NCBI RefSeq assembly: GCF_000239855.1
Contig: NZ_BADT01000005.1
Span: 1-52,386 of the forward strand
Origin: Pseudoalteromonas sp. BSi20652
GTDB taxonomy: Bacteria > Pseudomonadota > Gammaproteobacteria > Enterobacterales > Alteromonadaceae
Direction of reading: 5' to 3'
DNA: 52,386 nt
Part shown: positions 8,511 through 20,595 of the stretch, piece after piece
How positions within the stretch are numbered: position 1 is the stretch's first letter
Layout of the letters: every line of letters starts with the position of its first letter
Translations under genes and position numbers: made by a program
The notes under the pieces: generated by a model
Databases searched by the model: none
Seen by the model: the letters and a program-made list of their open reading frames with translations, nothing else
What the model was told of the DNA's origin: nothing

Positions 8511-9659
8511 TTAAAAAGACGTAATGTGTAATCCTGAACCCGCTGAACATACGTAAATATCTGCATTTAAGCTAAAGCGCTCAAAGTAATGCTTTTCTAC
8601 CGCAGCTTTAATAAGAGGTACTTCAGCATCGCGACACAAACATACAATTGCGCCACCAAAACCACCCCCTGTCATACGTACTGCGCCGCGATCGCCCATC
8701 GCTTCTTTACAAATTTCAACTAAGCCATCGGTTGCAGGTACGGTTACTTCAAAGTCGTGTTTAAGTGACTGGTGTGATGCAGCCATTAATTCGCGAAGTT
8801 GCTCCATATCATTGGTTTGCAATGCAGTAGTTGCTGCAATTACACGGTCGTTTTCGCTAATTACGTGGTGTGCACGTTTATATTCATTTTCGCTTAATGT
8901 CGACTTTACTGCTTGCAGGCCAGTCATGGTGGCTTGGCGAAGTGTTTCTACACCCATTTTTACAGCAGCTTGTTCGCAGTCAATACGGCGCTGGTTGTAT
9001 TCGCTATCAACCAACTTACGCGGGTAGTTAGAGTTAACAATAACAATATTTAAATCATCAGGAACTTTAACTGATTTGGTTGCTAAGTTTTCACAGTCAA
9101 TTAATAGTGCATGACCACTCTCGCCTTTAGCTGAAATAAGCTGATCCATAATGCCGCATTGGCAATGCATAAAGTCGTTTTCGGCTTCTTGGCCAAATAG
9201 CGCAATTTGCTCTTCTTTTAAACCCAACTGTGCAATATGGTTAAACATACCGCCTACAGCAACTTCTAGTGCGGCCGATGACGACAAGCCACTGCCTTGC
9301 GGTAAGTTACTATCAATAAGTAGGTCAGCACCACGTAATGTATAGCCTGCTCGTTTAAGCACAAAAGCCACAGCACGAATGTAGTTACCCCATTGCGATA
9401 GACCTTCGCTGATTACCTCATCAATACTGAAGCTGTCTTGCTCGCCAGGGTAATTTAAAGAATGCACAGTGATAATATTGTCGTCGCGCTCTTTAAACAT
9501 TACTTGGGTGCGAAACTCTAACGAACACGGTAAAACAAAGCCGTCGTTGTAGTCGGTAAATTCGCCAATGAGGTTTACACGCCCCGGTGCCGCAGCAATA
9601 CCTTGAGCAGGCGCGCCATACAATGACAAAAATTGTTGTTGGAATTCGTTAAGCTTCAT
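8511..9659 (-). CDS. galK: Galactokinase
   Basis: GalK phosphorylates alpha-D-galactose at C1, the first committed Leloir step. The 382-residue protein has all GHMP-kinase motifs: motif 1 [16 protein letters not shown] (residues 25-40), motif 2 [16 protein letters not shown], and motif 3 [12 protein letters not shown]. Most galactokinases have His after the GE of motif 1 (GEHTDYN); here it is Phe34, encoded by TTT, which takes two base changes from a His codon. That position contacts the sugar in studied enzymes, so specificity may be altered, though this may be normal in the clade. The gene overlaps the galT end by 11 bp. Confidence 0.96.
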   Translation of the reverse strand: MKLNEFQQQFLSLYGAPAQGIAAAPGRVNLIGEFTDYNDGFVLPCSLEFRTQVMFKERDDNIITVHSLNYPGEQDSFSIDEVISEGLSQWGNYIRAVAFVLKRAGYTLRGADLLIDSNLPQGSGLSSSAALEVAVGGMFNHIAQLGLKEEQIALFGQEAENDFMHCQCGIMDQLISAKGESGHALLIDCENLATKSVKVPDDLNIVIVNSNYPRKLVDSEYNQRRIDCEQAAVKMGVETLRQATMTGLQAVKSTLSENEYKRAHHVISENDRVIAATTALQTNDMEQLRELMAASHQSLKHDFEVTVPATDGLVEICKEAMGDRGAVRMTGGGFGGAIVCLCRDAEVPLIKAAVEKHYFERFSLNADIYVCSAGSGLHITSF

Positions 9660-10713
9660 CTGCGTGTCCTGCTGTATCTTTATAATGTGTGTTACTTGCT
9701 GCTTGTAAAATAGAAGCAGCGGTTTCTGCGCTTAAATCGCGTTGGCTTTCGCCTAGCATTTCGTAGCCTACCATGTGTTTTTTAACAGTAGCAGAACGAA
9801 GTAGCGGCGGATAAAAATGTGCATGTAAGCGCCAATGCTGCTCATTAGAGCCTCTATTAGCGGGTGCATTGTGCCAACCCATTGAGTAGGGGAAGTTGCA
9901 ATTAAATACGTTGTCGTACTTAGTGGTTAATACTTTAAGTGCCTGAGCGAGTGAATCGGTTTGCGCATCATTTAGCTGGCTAAAGTTTTGAATGTTATCT
10001 TTAGTCACGATCATTGTTTCAAACGGCCACGCTGCCCAAAATGGCACAATAACTAGCCAATGTTCGTTTTCAAATACAACACGTGTTTGATCTGCTTGCT
10101 CTTTTTTCGCGTAATCGGCAAGCATAGCTGTGCCATGCTTTTTATAATAGGCGAGCTGCTGGGTATCTTCGGCTTCCATTTCGGTTGATAAATGCGAGTG
10201 AGCCCATACTTGGCCGTGAGGATGAGGTTGCGAACAACCCATTATCTCGCCTTTATTTTCAAAAACTTGTACGCATTCGTACTGCTGTGCAAGCTCTGTG
10301 TAATTTTTTTTCCAGGTTTTTACTACTTCGTGCAATGCGTTTTGGCTAAGTTCTGGTAGTGTTTTATTATGCTCTGGAGAAAAACAAATTACGCGGCATT
10401 CGCCACTGGCTTCGTCGGCAATAAATAAATCACTGTCTGACTCTAAGCCTTGTAATTGCCCGCTGGCATTAGGTGTTAATGCGCCAAAGTCATTTCTAAA
10501 TACGTGTGTGTATTTGTAATCAGGGTTACTGTCGCCATTTGCACGGGTATTGCTTGGGCAAAGTGGGCAGTTTTCATCGTGTTTTGGTAATACGTTTTCG
10601 TTAACGGCTTCTGTTGCGCCTAACCATGGGCGGTTATTACGATGAGGGGATACTAATACCCAACGACCCGTTAGCGGGTTTTTACGTCTGTGAGTACTTT
10701 CTAATAAAGCCAT
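9649..10713 (-). CDS. galT: Galactose-1-phosphate uridylyltransferase
   Basis: GalT exchanges UMP between UDP-glucose and galactose-1-phosphate. The 354-residue protein (family about 348) contains the zinc-binding cysteines in CPLCPS, the catalytic HPHPHGQ motif in [14 protein letters not shown] with its uridylylated histidine, and the C-terminal [11 protein letters not shown]. The open frame extends to 10764, but the ATG at 10713 (MALLEST) follows a GGAGAG ribosome site and lies 1 bp after the galE stop, so I use it. The last codons overlap galK. The order galE-galT-galK indicates one operon. Confidence 0.96.
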   Translation of the reverse strand: MALLESTHRRKNPLTGRWVLVSPHRNNRPWLGATEAVNENVLPKHDENCPLCPSNTRANGDSNPDYKYTHVFRNDFGALTPNASGQLQGLESDSDLFIADEASGECRVICFSPEHNKTLPELSQNALHEVVKTWKKNYTELAQQYECVQVFENKGEIMGCSQPHPHGQVWAHSHLSTEMEAEDTQQLAYYKKHGTAMLADYAKKEQADQTRVVFENEHWLVIVPFWAAWPFETMIVTKDNIQNFSQLNDAQTDSLAQALKVLTTKYDNVFNCNFPYSMGWHNAPANRGSNEQHWRLHAHFYPPLLRSATVKKHMVGYEMLGESQRDLSAETAASILQAASNTHYKDTAGHADEA

Positions 10714-10714
10714 A

Positions 10715-11728
10715 TTAACTCTCCAACCCACTTGGGTAATTAGTTTGCCAGCGCCATGTGTCATTTGTCATATCGCTAAGTGTTAGTTTTGCGTGCCAGT
10801 TAAGTGTGTTTTGCGCTTTTGTGGCATCGGCGTAATTACAGGCAATATCACCTGATCGGCGCGGCGCAATTTGATAAGGAATATCTTTATTGGCTGATGC
10901 GCTAAATGCGTTGATCATATCAAGCACAGAATAACCTTGCCCCGTACCTAGGTTATAAGCATGGAAGGCGGTATCTTTTTTATGCTGCATAAATGCCGCA
11001 ACATGACCTTTTGCTAAATCTAAAACGTGTATGTAGTCGCGCACGCCTGTGCCATCTTCGGTGTCGTAGTCGTCACCAAAAATATTAACCACGTCGCGTT
11101 TGCCTACCGCAGTTTGGGCAATAAAGGGCATTAAGTTATTCGGTATACCATTGGGGCTTTCACCTAATAAACCACTTGGGTGTGCACCTACTGGGTTAAA
11201 GTAACGCAGTGCAATACCCATAAATTGACGGTTGGCATTACATACATCCTGCATGGCTTGTTCAACCATGACCTTTGTCCAACCATATGGGTTAGTTGCG
11301 CGTATAGGGTGCTTTTCGTCAATAGGTAAGTACTCGGGCTCGCCATACACAGTAGCTGATGAGCTAAATATAATGTGGTTAACGCCTGCCTCTTGCATGC
11401 TTTGTAGCATACTGAATGTGCCCGACACATTATTTTGATAATAACGCAGTGGTTGCTCAGTTGACTCGCCAACCGCTTTTAAAGCCGCAAAGTGAAAAAC
11501 AGCTTCGGCTTTAGTCTGTTTTAGGGCGAGCTTAAATTGTTGCTCGTCTTGAATGTCACCTAAAATAAACTCAAACCGAGTGCCAGTAATCTTTTCGAGC
11601 TGATCAAGTACACGAGGGCTCGCATTAGATAAGTTATCGTAAATAACAGGCTCAATGCCTGCTTCATGTAATGCAATACATGTGTGGCTGCCTATGTAGC
11701 CCATACCGCCAGTAACTAAAACCTTCAT
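10715..11728 (-). CDS. galE: UDP-glucose 4-epimerase
   Basis: GalE interconverts UDP-galactose and UDP-glucose with bound NAD. The protein is 337 residues (E. coli 338) from ATG 11728 ([17 protein letters not shown]), whose first residues are the extended-SDR NAD motif GGxGYIG. The catalytic Ser in FSSSATVYG and the Tyr-x-x-x-Lys in NPYGWTK are present, as is [12 protein letters not shown]. An in-frame extension to 11788 would add 20 residues that do not fit the family. It heads the galETK operon; TTGAAT/TATTGT and TTTACA-type hexamers upstream suggest a promoter between about 11760 and 11830, not firmly placed. Confidence 0.96.
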   Translation of the reverse strand: MKVLVTGGMGYIGSHTCIALHEAGIEPVIYDNLSNASPRVLDQLEKITGTRFEFILGDIQDEQQFKLALKQTKAEAVFHFAALKAVGESTEQPLRYYQNNVSGTFSMLQSMQEAGVNHIIFSSSATVYGEPEYLPIDEKHPIRATNPYGWTKVMVEQAMQDVCNANRQFMGIALRYFNPVGAHPSGLLGESPNGIPNNLMPFIAQTAVGKRDVVNIFGDDYDTEDGTGVRDYIHVLDLAKGHVAAFMQHKKDTAFHAYNLGTGQGYSVLDMINAFSASANKDIPYQIAPRRSGDIACNYADATKAQNTLNWHAKLTLSDMTNDTWRWQTNYPSGLES

Positions 11729-11994
11729 GTTTTGTCTCGAAAGATTATTTATATGATAAATACTACTATTAAGGGGGTGTAAAAACAATAGTAATAATCT
11801 AAGCGAAATTCAAATAAAAGAGTAAAAAGTATTCACTCACTGGCTCGTAGTATTATTAATTAACTCTATAAAGTGATTCAACTGCGTGCCAAATTATTAG
11901 CGTTATATAAGGGGAATACGATAGCGATATAATTGACTTTAATACTGTAAATCTATTTTTTACTACTGTAGCGCAGCACACATAAAACATATAA

Positions 11995-12614
11995 ATGAAA
12001 AAAACTATTTTAATCACAGGTGCAACAGACGGCATTAGTTTAGAAACGACAAAAATGCTACGAACCCAAGGTCACACTGTGTTACTTCATGGGCGTACCA
12101 GCAAAAGCTTAATAATGTACAAGTAATGCTAAATGAGCACTATTCTCAAGCAAGTAGTCAACGCTATATAAGTAATTTAAGTGAAATAGCACAGGTATAT
12201 AATTTGGCGGATAAAATAAGTGCTGAGCATTCACAGCCTAACGCATTTATTGGTAATAAAGCGCTATCAGATAGCGCAGCTTATGCGCAAAGTAAGTTGG
12301 GTCTTACTATGTGGTCACGTTATTTTGGGCTTAAGTTAAAAGAGGCGGATCCGTTAGTTGTATCTATTAATCCAAAGTTGTTGTTGGGTAGCAAAATGGT
12401 TAAGGATGCGTACGGGTTAGATGGTGGTGATTTAAAATTAGGTGCTAATATTTTGTCGGGCTGTACTGAGTGATGAATTTAATGATACTACAGGTTTGTA
12501 TTTTGATAACGATGCGCAGTATTTTTCTCCGCCGCACAAAGTTTAACACGCCCTAAAATCCAACAACGTGTTGATAAGCTGGAGGTTGTTTTAGCAAAGC
12601 TTAAACTAGTTTGA
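11995..12614 (+). pseudogene. Decayed SDR oxidoreductase gene
   Basis: Pieces of one short-chain dehydrogenase remain in order but in different frames. ATG 11995 opens a 43-codon frame with the cofactor motif [13 protein letters not shown] and ends at TAA 12124. A second frame (12126-12473) starts far into the domain with catalytic YAQSKLG and continues SINPKLLLGSKMVKDAYG. After a frame change, LSDEFNDTTGLYFDNDAQYF follows from about 12466, then another shift gives RPKIQQRVDKLEVVLAKLKL up to TGA 12614. The stretch between the cofactor motif and the active site is largely missing, so an internal deletion plus at least two frameshifts inactivated it. Confidence 0.8.
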
Positions 12615-12640
12615 CGTCGGTGAAGTATAGGTCGTTTAAT

Positions 12641-12680
12641 GTAAGTAAGTGTCCACTGCTAACAGTGAGCTCTTACTTAC
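12641..12680 (-). terminator. Compound stem-loop after the DUF465 gene
   Basis: The outer stem is GTAAGTAAG (12641-12649) with CTTACTTAC (12672-12680); an inner stem is CACTG (12654-12658) with CAGTG (12663-12667). It begins 10 nt beyond the stop of the minus-strand DUF465 gene. There is no strong U run, so termination is likely but not certain. Confidence 0.5.
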
Positions 12681-12689
12681 AAATGTATT

Positions 12690-12938
12690 TTAGCTTTGTT
12701 CTGCTTGTAGTAAACAGTTGTATAGCCAATCTTTTAGTTCTGAGCGGTCATGTTTTAGTTGATGCATTTGCTCATCGCCAATTGGCGCATCTTTGAGCTC
12801 CAATGATCTTATTTCTTTATCTAGCTTATCGTACTTATCAGCTTGCTTAGCAAACTCTGTGTCGCTTTCACTTAGCTTTGTAATGGAATTTAAATGTTCA
12901 GGGAAGTCATTAGTTAATGAGTGTTTTTCGCCTAACAT
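12690..12938 (-). CDS. DUF465 (YdcH-like) small coiled-coil protein
   Basis: An 82-residue, strongly charged helical protein resembling the YdcH/DUF465 family: an N-terminal EKHSLTNDFPEH, the core FAKQADKYDKLDKEIRSLE, then MHQLKHDRSELKDWLYNCL. No signal peptide or membrane segment is visible. The molecular role of the family is not established as far as I know. An AAGGAG ribosome site lies just before ATG 12938. It stands alone between a decayed SDR gene and a small hypothetical gene. Confidence 0.88.
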   Translation of the reverse strand: MLGEKHSLTNDFPEHLNSITKLSESDTEFAKQADKYDKLDKEIRSLELKDAPIGDEQMHQLKHDRSELKDWLYNCLLQAEQS

Positions 12939-13035
12939 ATTTGCTCCTTAGTAGGATATAAATGAGCTCACAAGTAAGTGAGTCGATTAATACCAATACA
13001 CAATAATACGTAATCAATTTGAAGGATTGAACCAG

Positions 13036-13230
13036 GTGCCCACAGCGTTAAAAACTTCTGATATACGACTTCATAGATGCAGAGCAATGCATAAGCAATT
13101 GCGAAAACAACTAAATAACGAAACTTTTGCCTTGTTATCGACTCGGTTTTCTTATTTCAAAATAGACTATTTATTTAAGCGAATTGGTATGAGTGAATTA
13201 TCACCTTCTCATTTAATGTATTGGGGCTGA
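13036..13230 (+). CDS. Small basic hypothetical protein
   Basis: A 64-residue frame starting at GTG 13036, nine bases after GAAGGA (13021-13026), which is why I prefer it to the TTG at 13027 that touches the same site. The product is basic, with RLHRCRAMHKQLRKQL near the N-terminus and an aromatic C-terminal half (FSYFKIDYLFKRIG). There is no signal peptide or known motif. I do not recognise the family. The good ribosome site and protein-like composition argue that it is real, but it is short. Confidence 0.5.
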   Translation: MPTALKTSDIRLHRCRAMHKQLRKQLNNETFALLSTRFSYFKIDYLFKRIGMSELSPSHLMYWG

Positions 13231-13286
13231 CATAATCATAATTCAACCGCTTGTATTTTAATTTGCTTTATATACTTTACAAATCA

Positions 13287-13315
13287 CTGACACTTATTCG
13301 TGCTTGAGTTAGAAT
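13287..13315 (+). promoter_or_regulatory. Sigma70-type promoter of the pabA-like gene
   Basis: CTGACA (13287-13292) and TAGAAT (13310-13315) are separated by 17 bp. Predicted start is near 13322, and the leader begins with a small GCGG/CCGC hairpin at about 13323-13338. Confidence 0.6.
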
Positions 13316-13367
13316 GCGTCGTGCGGAAATGCCCCGCGATAAATAACTACTTTGAGTGCTTTATTTC

Positions 13368-13949
13368 ATGCTTTTAATGATCGATAACTACGATTCGTTT
13401 ACTTATAACTTAGTGCAGTATTTTCAGCGATTAGATCAAGACGTGTTAGTTAAACGTAATGATGAGCTAAGCATTGCACAAATTAAACAGCTTAATCCAG
13501 AGCATATAGTTATCTCTCCAGGCCCTTGCTCGCCTAACGAAGCGGGTATATCGTTAAGTGTTGTTGAGCAGCTAAAAGGACAGTACCCTATTTTAGGGAT
13601 TTGCTTAGGGCATCAAACTATCGCTCAAGCCTTGGGCGGTGATGTAATTCGTGCTAAAAAAGTAATGCACGGTAAAACATCACAGATAGTCCATACTAAT
13701 AAAGGCATGTTTAAAGGCTTGGCTAATCCGTTAACAGTGTGTCGCTATCACTCGTTAGTAGTTAAAGCGCAAACACTACCGAAAGCGCTAGAAGTAACCG
13801 CATGGACTCAAACTGAGCAGGGTGAGTTTGACGAAATTATGGGGTTACTGCATAAAGAATTAGCAATAGAGGGTGTGCAGTTTCATCCTGAAGCTATTTT
13901 AACCGAACATGGTTTAGAATTGCTTGATAACTTTTTAACTCGCTTCTAA
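13368..13949 (+). CDS. pabA: Aminodeoxychorismate/anthranilate synthase glutamine amidotransferase subunit
   Basis: A class I glutamine amidotransferase of 193 residues that releases ammonia from glutamine for 4-amino-4-deoxychorismate (folate) or anthranilate (tryptophan) synthesis with a PabB/TrpE partner. It shows [16 protein letters not shown] at the start, the oxyanion motif SPGPCSP, the nucleophile Cys79 in GICLGHQ, and the His-Glu pair in FHPEAI near the end. No trp genes are nearby, favouring PabA, but one protein may serve both pathways. ATG 13368 gives the usual family start; a GTG at 13356 would add four residues. Confidence 0.9.
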   Translation: MLLMIDNYDSFTYNLVQYFQRLDQDVLVKRNDELSIAQIKQLNPEHIVISPGPCSPNEAGISLSVVEQLKGQYPILGICLGHQTIAQALGGDVIRAKKVMHGKTSQIVHTNKGMFKGLANPLTVCRYHSLVVKAQTLPKALEVTAWTQTEQGEFDEIMGLLHKELAIEGVQFHPEAILTEHGLELLDNFLTRF

Positions 13950-13987
13950 TCTAAGAGCACTAATTATATTAAATATTTATTAATTTA

Positions 13988-15157
13988 ATGGACGCCATGA
14001 CCGAACTGAAATTACAGCAGCGTACAGCAAAAATTCTTGATCAACGAGCGCATGATCTATTGTTGGGTCATAGTTTTGCGCACCAGCAAATTGGGTTTAT
14101 CCATACCTTAGATATTCAATATGGTGAGCCAATGAAGCAACGCACCTTATTAGAGGTAGAGGTTGCAGCGCAAAATGTACGTCAGCAAAGCAGTACGGCT
14201 CATCACAAATACCGGGCTCAAGCGAGTGAGCAACTCCACAAGATCATAGAAACAGCAATATTTAAACAACTCAATGACATAGATAGTGTTATCAAAAGTA
14301 CCATCGGAATTGAAGACAGTGTGGCTACTATCATTGATATTTTAGCGGTTAAATCTGCTACTGTAGGGCGTTTAGAGCCACTGGTTAATGATTTAAGCTG
14401 GTTGGGTAGAGAGTTAGTAACGCTGGTTAACCTGCCTTATTATCGTAATCAGCGTAGTAAAAACACCTCCGTAAAGGTAGACAGTCCTGCATTAGCGCTA
14501 CGTTATATTGGTTTAGATAATTTACAGTTAGTAATCCCTACTTTTGCGGTACGCCATTGGATGCCGCATAGCACTGAACCATTCTCATTGTTAAAGCGCA
14601 GGTTACGGGACAGTGCGATGGCAAATGCCATTGCGGCACAAAAAATTGCGCAAATAAATAATGTAAACGACGTTCATGCGTTTACACTCGGTATGCTTTT
14701 AGATGTAGGTCGAATTGCATTAGTGCGTTTGTATTTAAAAACCTTTGAACAAGTATGGCAACGCAAAGTACAGATTGCCCGCGAAGAAAATCAAAAAGAT
14801 TTACATACAGCCTTATTAGAACTTCAGCCAGATCCACTTTTTTTAACTACGCTGCTTAGCAATAAATCGATAGTAGTAAGTGCCAAAGTAATAGACAAAA
14901 TGGCATTTAAATATTTACCTTTTAAAGGTGTGATGCAACAGTTAGCAAATGGAGTTGATGAAGGTGATACGCCACTACCTTTAACGCAGGTTATATTAAA
15001 AGCACGATGTTACTCTCAATATTTAAATCTAAAAGAGCACCAGCTTATTGAGCCTGACGAATTAGCAACCTGGTTTTCGCATTTTAAGTTTACTAAAACG
15101 GAGCTAAAAACCCTCCAAATGAGTAATTTTACCAATTTAGCTATCCAAATTGACTAA
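13988..15157 (+). CDS. HDOD domain protein
   Basis: A 389-residue cytosolic protein with a helical N-terminal region (about 1-110) and an HDOD domain (about 115-320). Recognisable HDOD features are LVNLPYYRN, VDSPALALRYIGLDNLQLVI, and GMLLDVGRIALVRLY where the related HD-type phosphohydrolase would have metal-binding His-Asp. The canonical catalytic HD pair is not visible, so a regulatory or protein-binding role is more likely than hydrolysis. HDOD proteins often act in signalling or motility. It follows the pabA-like gene by 38 bp and may be co-transcribed. Confidence 0.8.
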   Translation: MDAMTELKLQQRTAKILDQRAHDLLLGHSFAHQQIGFIHTLDIQYGEPMKQRTLLEVEVAAQNVRQQSSTAHHKYRAQASEQLHKIIETAIFKQLNDIDSVIKSTIGIEDSVATIIDILAVKSATVGRLEPLVNDLSWLGRELVTLVNLPYYRNQRSKNTSVKVDSPALALRYIGLDNLQLVIPTFAVRHWMPHSTEPFSLLKRRLRDSAMANAIAAQKIAQINNVNDVHAFTLGMLLDVGRIALVRLYLKTFEQVWQRKVQIAREENQKDLHTALLELQPDPLFLTTLLSNKSIVVSAKVIDKMAFKYLPFKGVMQQLANGVDEGDTPLPLTQVILKARCYSQYLNLKEHQLIEPDELATWFSHFKFTKTELKTLQMSNFTNLAIQID

Positions 15158-16742
<1,585 letters not shown>

Positions 16743-16827
16743 GCGACTTAAGCCAACCAATTAAGGGCAAGCACCGCTTGCCCTGCAATTCCTATTTACC
16801 GTTATTGATAAGGGAGCAAGCGGACTC

Positions 16828-17844
16828 ATGATGATCCTTCGCCCAATCCAGCAAAATGATTACTCAGCATTACTGAAAATTGCCCACGAATCGGGCCATG
16901 GTTTTACATCTTTGCCTTTAAACGAAGAACTATTGCAAAAGAAAATAGACCATTCTGTAAGTTCATTTGCTAAGCAAACGTCACAACCTGGTGACGAAGG
17001 CTACCTGTTTGTTCTTGAAGATAGCGAAACCGGTGACGTTGTAGGAACATCTGCAATTGAAGCTGCGGTAGGGCTTGATGATGCGTTTTATCATTATCAC
17101 TTAAGTAAAGTGATTCACTCTTCGCGTACACTAAACGTATACAAAGCGGTTGATATTTTAACGCTATGTAACGACTACACAGGTGCTACAGAGCTTTGCA
17201 CATTGTTTTTAAAAGATGGCTATCGTAAAAATTGCAACGGTAAGCTACTTTCAAAAGCGCGTTTTATGTTTATAAAACAGCATAAAGAGCGTTTTGCGCA
17301 AACAGTAATTGCAGAAATGCGCGGTGTGTCTGACGAAAACGGCAGCAGCCCTTTTTGGCAGTGGCTTGAAGAGCACTTTTTCTCAATGGATTTTCCGACA
17401 GCCGATTACCTAACAGGTATTGGCCAAAAGGTTTTCATTGCTGAACTAATGCCTAAATACCCAATTTATGTAAATTTGCTAAGTAAAGATGCGCAAGCCG
17501 TAATAGGTAAAGTACACGACAACACACGCCCAGCAATCGAGTTATTAAAAAGCGAAGGCTTTACGTTTAATGGCTACGTAGACATTTTTGACGGCGGACC
17601 AACGGTTGAAGCAAAAGTAGATAACATTGCGACGATTCGTAATGCAAATCACTTTAACGTTGAAATTGGCGAAATGACTGGCGATACCATGGTGTTGCTA
17701 GCTAACGAAAAGCTTGAAGATTTTAGAGCAACCATTGCACCAATGACATTCGACGAGCGCGCAAAAAGCCTTATTTTATCGCAAGAAATAGCAGATGCAC
17801 TGCATTTGCAAACTGGCGATATTGTTAGTGCAACCACGATTTAA
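16828..17844 (+). CDS. astA: Arginine N-succinyltransferase
   Basis: AstA transfers succinyl from succinyl-CoA to arginine, the first step of the ammonia-producing AST arginine degradation pathway. The 338-residue protein (E. coli 344) keeps the family signatures LRPIQQNDYSALL at the start, YLFVLEDSETGDVVGTSAIEAAVGL (split here for reading), LCTLFL, GQKVFIAELMPKYPIY and NGYVDIFDGGPTVEAKVD. AGGGAG at 16811-16816 precedes ATG 16828; a second ATG follows immediately. It lies 85 bp after astC and 15 bp before astD. Confidence 0.95.
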   Translation: MMILRPIQQNDYSALLKIAHESGHGFTSLPLNEELLQKKIDHSVSSFAKQTSQPGDEGYLFVLEDSETGDVVGTSAIEAAVGLDDAFYHYHLSKVIHSSRTLNVYKAVDILTLCNDYTGATELCTLFLKDGYRKNCNGKLLSKARFMFIKQHKERFAQTVIAEMRGVSDENGSSPFWQWLEEHFFSMDFPTADYLTGIGQKVFIAELMPKYPIYVNLLSKDAQAVIGKVHDNTRPAIELLKSEGFTFNGYVDIFDGGPTVEAKVDNIATIRNANHFNVEIGEMTGDTMVLLANEKLEDFRATIAPMTFDERAKSLILSQEIADALHLQTGDIVSATTI

Positions 17845-19329
<1,485 letters not shown>

Positions 19330-19351
19330 GTTAATAATACTTAATTGGTAT

Positions 19352-19376
19352 AAAAGCAGCTTCGGCTGCTTTTTTT
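19352..19376 (+). terminator. Rho-independent terminator of the ast operon
   Basis: AAAAGCAGC (19352-19360), a UUCG tetraloop, GCTGCTTTT (19365-19373) and a T run form a textbook terminator 22 nt after the astD stop. Confidence 0.92.
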
Positions 19377-19380
19377 GTAA

Positions 19381-19587
19381 TTAGGGCGTATTGAACTTTG
19401 GTGCATGAATTTGCAGTAGACTATTTGGTTTTTAGGCAAGGCAGAGCCTATGAAGTGTGGTTATTCCCCATAAATAGGCGATAACGCAGGAGCAGTTATC
19501 GAGCCCGCTAGGTTATAAACCTCGCGCTGTGGTTTAATTGCCCCTAGATTGAACAAATTTCAATCCACAAAATTCAACACGCCCTAA
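19381..19587. mobile_element. MITE-like non-coding element with terminal inverted repeats
   Basis: The 207-bp segment begins TTAGGGCGTATTGAA and ends TTCAACACGCCCTAA: 15-bp terminal inverted repeats with one mismatch. Similarity continues inward for about 33 bp with a few gaps. No frame of useful length and no transposase remnant is inside, as expected of a miniature element moved by a transposase elsewhere. I see no clear target-site duplication. It sits in the gap after the astD terminator and before the DUF3802-type gene, so it disrupts no gene. Confidence 0.7.
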
Positions 19588-19656
19588 GCAAAGCTAGCAA
19601 TCAACAGCGCTTTCTGCTTAAATCAGCGTAAGTAATCTTATTAGGTGGTAAATATC

Positions 19657-20004
19657 ATGGTTTTAGATAGGCAAGGGTATGATGATTTAATCATGTATCT
19701 AACTCAAAATTTAGCCCTATTTGAGAAGCCTGGCGAAATAAAACCAGGTGCCCCAACCGTAATGGAATTAATTGAAGACGTTATTGCACACAATGTGATG
19801 CTTATTTGTGAGCAACACACAAACCTTAATACAGAGCAGCGCAGCTTAATTGTGCGCGAAGTTGATGGCATAGTTTACGATTTAGAAGAAGTTCTCAGCA
19901 GCATCACCTCACAGCCGGTTACGGTTGAACAACACGCGTTTATAGACGAATTTGCAGGTTTAGTTAAAAACTTATTTGATAGCGCTGTTACGCAGTACTC
20001 TTAA
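19657..20004 (+). CDS. DUF3802-type conserved protein
   Basis: A 115-residue acidic, probably all-helical cytosolic protein. The composition and motifs VMELIEDVIAHNVMLICEQ, IVREVDGIVYDLEEVLSS and FIDEFAGLVKNLFDSAV recall the DUF3802 family of marine gammaproteobacteria; that assignment is from memory. Function unknown. AGGTGG at 19643-19648 places the start at ATG 19657, eight bases on; an in-frame GTG at 19645 lies inside that site. It follows the MITE-like element. Confidence 0.8.
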   Translation: MVLDRQGYDDLIMYLTQNLALFEKPGEIKPGAPTVMELIEDVIAHNVMLICEQHTNLNTEQRSLIVREVDGIVYDLEEVLSSITSQPVTVEQHAFIDEFAGLVKNLFDSAVTQYS

Positions 20005-20037
20005 CATTTTTATATAGCTGCATTAGTATATTTTAAT

Positions 20038-20065
20038 TTGCAACTGCAGCTAAGTTGCTTACAAT
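20038..20065 (+). promoter_or_regulatory. Putative promoter of the OsmC-family gene
   Basis: TTGCAA (20038-20043) and TACAAT (20060-20065) are 16 bp apart, with a predicted start near 20072 and the ATG at 20094. GCAACT/AGTTGC forms a small inverted repeat in the spacer region. Confidence 0.5.
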
Positions 20066-20093
20066 CAAGAAAATATTTTTTTGAGATATAACA

Positions 20094-20507
20094 ATGCAAG
20101 CAAATGTAAAATGGGTTGAAGGCGATACGTTTATTGGCCGTTCTAATTCTAACCACAATGTTGTGTTTGATGGCGGCAGCGATAGTGCAGCACCAAGCCC
20201 AATGGAAATGGTTTTAATGTCAGTTGGCTGTTGCTCATCAGTTGATGTGGTTAGTATTTTAAAAAAAGCCAAACAAGACTTTTCAGACGTACAAGTGCAA
20301 CTAACTGCAGAGCGCGCCGAAACCACCCCCCGCGTATTCACTAAAATCAACTTACACTTTGTTGTTACAGGCAATAATGTGTCTGAAAAGCACCTTGCAC
20401 GCGCCGTTTCACTCTCTGCTGAAAAGTATTGCTCAGTTGCATTAATGCTTGATAAAACAGTAGAAATTACGCATAGCCACGAAGTTGTGCAAGATCAGGC
20501 AAAATAA
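20094..20507 (+). CDS. OsmC-family protein, YhfA-like
   Basis: A 137-residue OsmC/Ohr-fold protein very close to E. coli YhfA: MQANVKWVEGDTFIGRS at the start, the family core SPMEMVLMSVGCCSSVDVVSI and LSAEKYCSVALMLDKTVEITHS at the end. The two redox-type cysteines of the fold are at the CC of VGCCSS and in KYCSVA. Ohr/OsmC members reduce organic peroxides; the YhfA branch has no firmly known substrate. It sits 88 bp before speD. Confidence 0.92.
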   Translation: MQANVKWVEGDTFIGRSNSNHNVVFDGGSDSAAPSPMEMVLMSVGCCSSVDVVSILKKAKQDFSDVQVQLTAERAETTPRVFTKINLHFVVTGNNVSEKHLARAVSLSAEKYCSVALMLDKTVEITHSHEVVQDQAK

Positions 20508-20595
20508 CGCTTTTTCCACGAGGGAAATTCGTATAAAATCCGCAAACTTTTCATTCTGCAGGTGCAGAACCCACTAATTTATAGGTTGGTTTATT

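Noticed and set aside
10714-10764. Longer galT start at 10764
   Set aside because: The extra 17 residues overlap galE and do not fit the family; ATG 10713 has a good ribosome site.
12545-12556. AACACGCCCTAA, identical to 12 bases of the terminal repeat of the element at 19381-19587
   Set aside because: Here it lies within recognisable SDR coding sequence (RPKIQQ region) and no opposite end is nearby, so I take it as chance and not as a solo element end.
13182-13190. AATTGGTAT, matching an end of the second MITE-like element; another copy at 19343-19351
   Set aside because: A 9-mer of this composition can occur by chance; neither copy has a partner inverted end at a suitable distance.
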